DNA from: Verrucomicrobiota bacterium
Lineage (GTDB): Bacteria; Verrucomicrobiota; Verrucomicrobiia; Chthoniobacterales; UBA10450
NCBI GenBank assembly: GCA_003218525.1
Contig: QHNU01000256.1
Span: 1 to 6,708 of the forward strand
Length of the DNA: 6,708 nt
Direction: 5' to 3'
Shown: positions 6,314 to 6,708 of the stretch, one piece after another
How positions within the stretch are numbered: the first letter of the stretch is position 1
Layout of the letters: every line of letters begins with the position of its first letter
Notes under the pieces: model-generated
The model's database searches: none
Told to the model about the DNA's origin: nothing
The model's input: only the letters and a program-made list of their open reading frames with translations
Made by a program: the position numbers and the translations under genes

Positions 6314-6378
6314 CGGAGGGACGCCACCTCCATGTCGTCCACAGATTAGATTTGGACGAGATGGAGCTCGTCCCTCCG
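6314..6378. repeat. Long imperfect inverted repeat (hairpin), possible interspersed repeat or bidirectional terminator
   Basis: Two arms, 6314-6341 and 6353-6378, are nearly complementary around an 11-base loop. The outer CGGAGGGACG pairs perfectly with CGTCCCTCCG. The inner parts pair apart from a two-base bulge and a few mismatches, giving a stem of about 25 pairs. Each arm is also partly palindromic: GGACGAG (6354-6360) pairs with CTCGTCC (6367-6373), and GGACG (6319-6323) with CGTCC (6336-6340). Two small hairpins can therefore form instead of one large one. It sits between the fabF stop and the convergent gene's stop, where a shared terminator would be expected, but there is no T-tract. 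The sequence style resembles palindromic repeats scattered between genes in some soil bacterial genomes; that cannot be confirmed from one copy. Confidence 0.7.
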
Positions 6379-6390
6379 ATCGCGGATGTA

Positions 6391-6708
6391 TCAGCGAATT
6401 TCGATGGCCTCGACCACCCCGGAAAGATGAGGGGGATTGAAGAGGCCAAACACGCCGACGCTGCTCGTACTGCCGACGTAAACTTTACCGTTGGCGATGG
6501 TCGGAACCGCAAATTTGTTACCGTTACCGAAGCTATCACGCGATCCCGCATCAGTAGTGGAGTAGAGCTCGGTCGCCAGATTATTGGCGTCGAATGCATG
6601 CAGCTCCGCCGGTGTGCTATTACGCGCTGCCCAGACTATCGCGTTCTGTGTGCCATTGGCTGACACGCTCGGAATCGTTCCGGGATAGCCAAACGTCAAC
6701 GCAGTTTT
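6391..6708 (-). CDS. C-terminal end of a secreted propeller-like (PQQ/quinoprotein-type) protein, 5' end outside the window
   Basis: The reverse strand is open from the right edge to a TGA at 6391-6393, giving 105 residues of a C-terminus. The start lies outside, and the TTG at 6699 is only an internal codon. Visible are NAIVWAARNSTPAELHAFDANNLATELYST and KFAVPTIANGKVYVGSTSSVGVFGLF. These are typical blades of PQQ-like beta-propellers: a tryptophan, 'L.AFDA..L..ELYS', then 'F..PTIANGKVYVGT'. Such tails occur on large extracellular proteins that bear propeller and adhesion-type domains. There is no membrane anchor or sorting motif after the last blade; the protein ends HLSGVVEAIEIR. It converges on fabF across the hairpin repeat and is probably unrelated to that operon. 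Enzymatic activity cannot be judged from this fragment. Confidence 0.75.
   Translation of the reverse strand, partial: KTALTFGYPGTIPSVSANGTQNAIVWAARNSTPAELHAFDANNLATELYSTTDAGSRDSFGNGNKFAVPTIANGKVYVGSTSSVGVFGLFNPPHLSGVVEAIEIR

Overview
The window looks like ordinary chromosomal DNA from a free-living bacterium, most likely a verrucomicrobium or close relative. That placement is an inference. It rests on the mix of genes (mraZ-rsmH facing an ExbB/ExbD/TonB-type operon, a CBS-less GuaB3-type IMP dehydrogenase relative, fabF, a secreted propeller-like protein), on many GTG starts with weak Shine-Dalgarno sequences, and on a palindromic intergenic repeat. No marker gene proves it.

Left part, minus strand (1-1179): the start of a dcw (division and cell wall) cluster. 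mraZ is followed 5 bp later by rsmH, which runs off the left edge. Upstream of mraZ is a candidate sigma70-type promoter, overlapped by four GTGG-type boxes at an exact 10-bp period. This is the arrangement expected for MraZ autoregulation.

Middle, plus strand (1235-6304): a tightly packed run of seven genes: a small secreted YD-repeat protein, an ExbB/TolQ-type proton-channel subunit, an ExbD/TolR-type partner, a TonB-like protein, a 79-residue membrane-anchored zinc-ribbon protein, a GuaB3-type IMP dehydrogenase relative, and the fatty-acid elongation enzyme FabF. The exbD/tonB-like and tonB-like/zinc-ribbon junctions are GTGA stop/start overlaps, which suggests translational coupling. The ExbB, ExbD and TonB-like proteins would together form an inner-membrane energy-transducing complex.

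Two genes in this run are broken as given. exbD needs a -1 frame change near 2529-2537, because its membrane segment and its periplasmic domain lie in different frames. The guaB3-like gene loses its frame at 4840-4843. The pattern there fits a deletion of about 34 bp between two GGCG microhomologies, and the conserved C-terminus resumes in another frame and stops at 4983. These may be real mutations, population variants or assembly errors.

Right part (6305-6708): after fabF comes a long imperfect hairpin repeat of about 65 bp. It is followed on the minus strand by the C-terminal end of a secreted, propeller-like protein that enters from the right edge. I found no tRNA or rRNA gene, CRISPR array, insertion sequence or phage gene, and no clearly novel system. 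The points most worth following are the two lesions, the MraZ box array, the zinc-ribbon protein embedded in the TonB-type operon, and the hairpin repeat.
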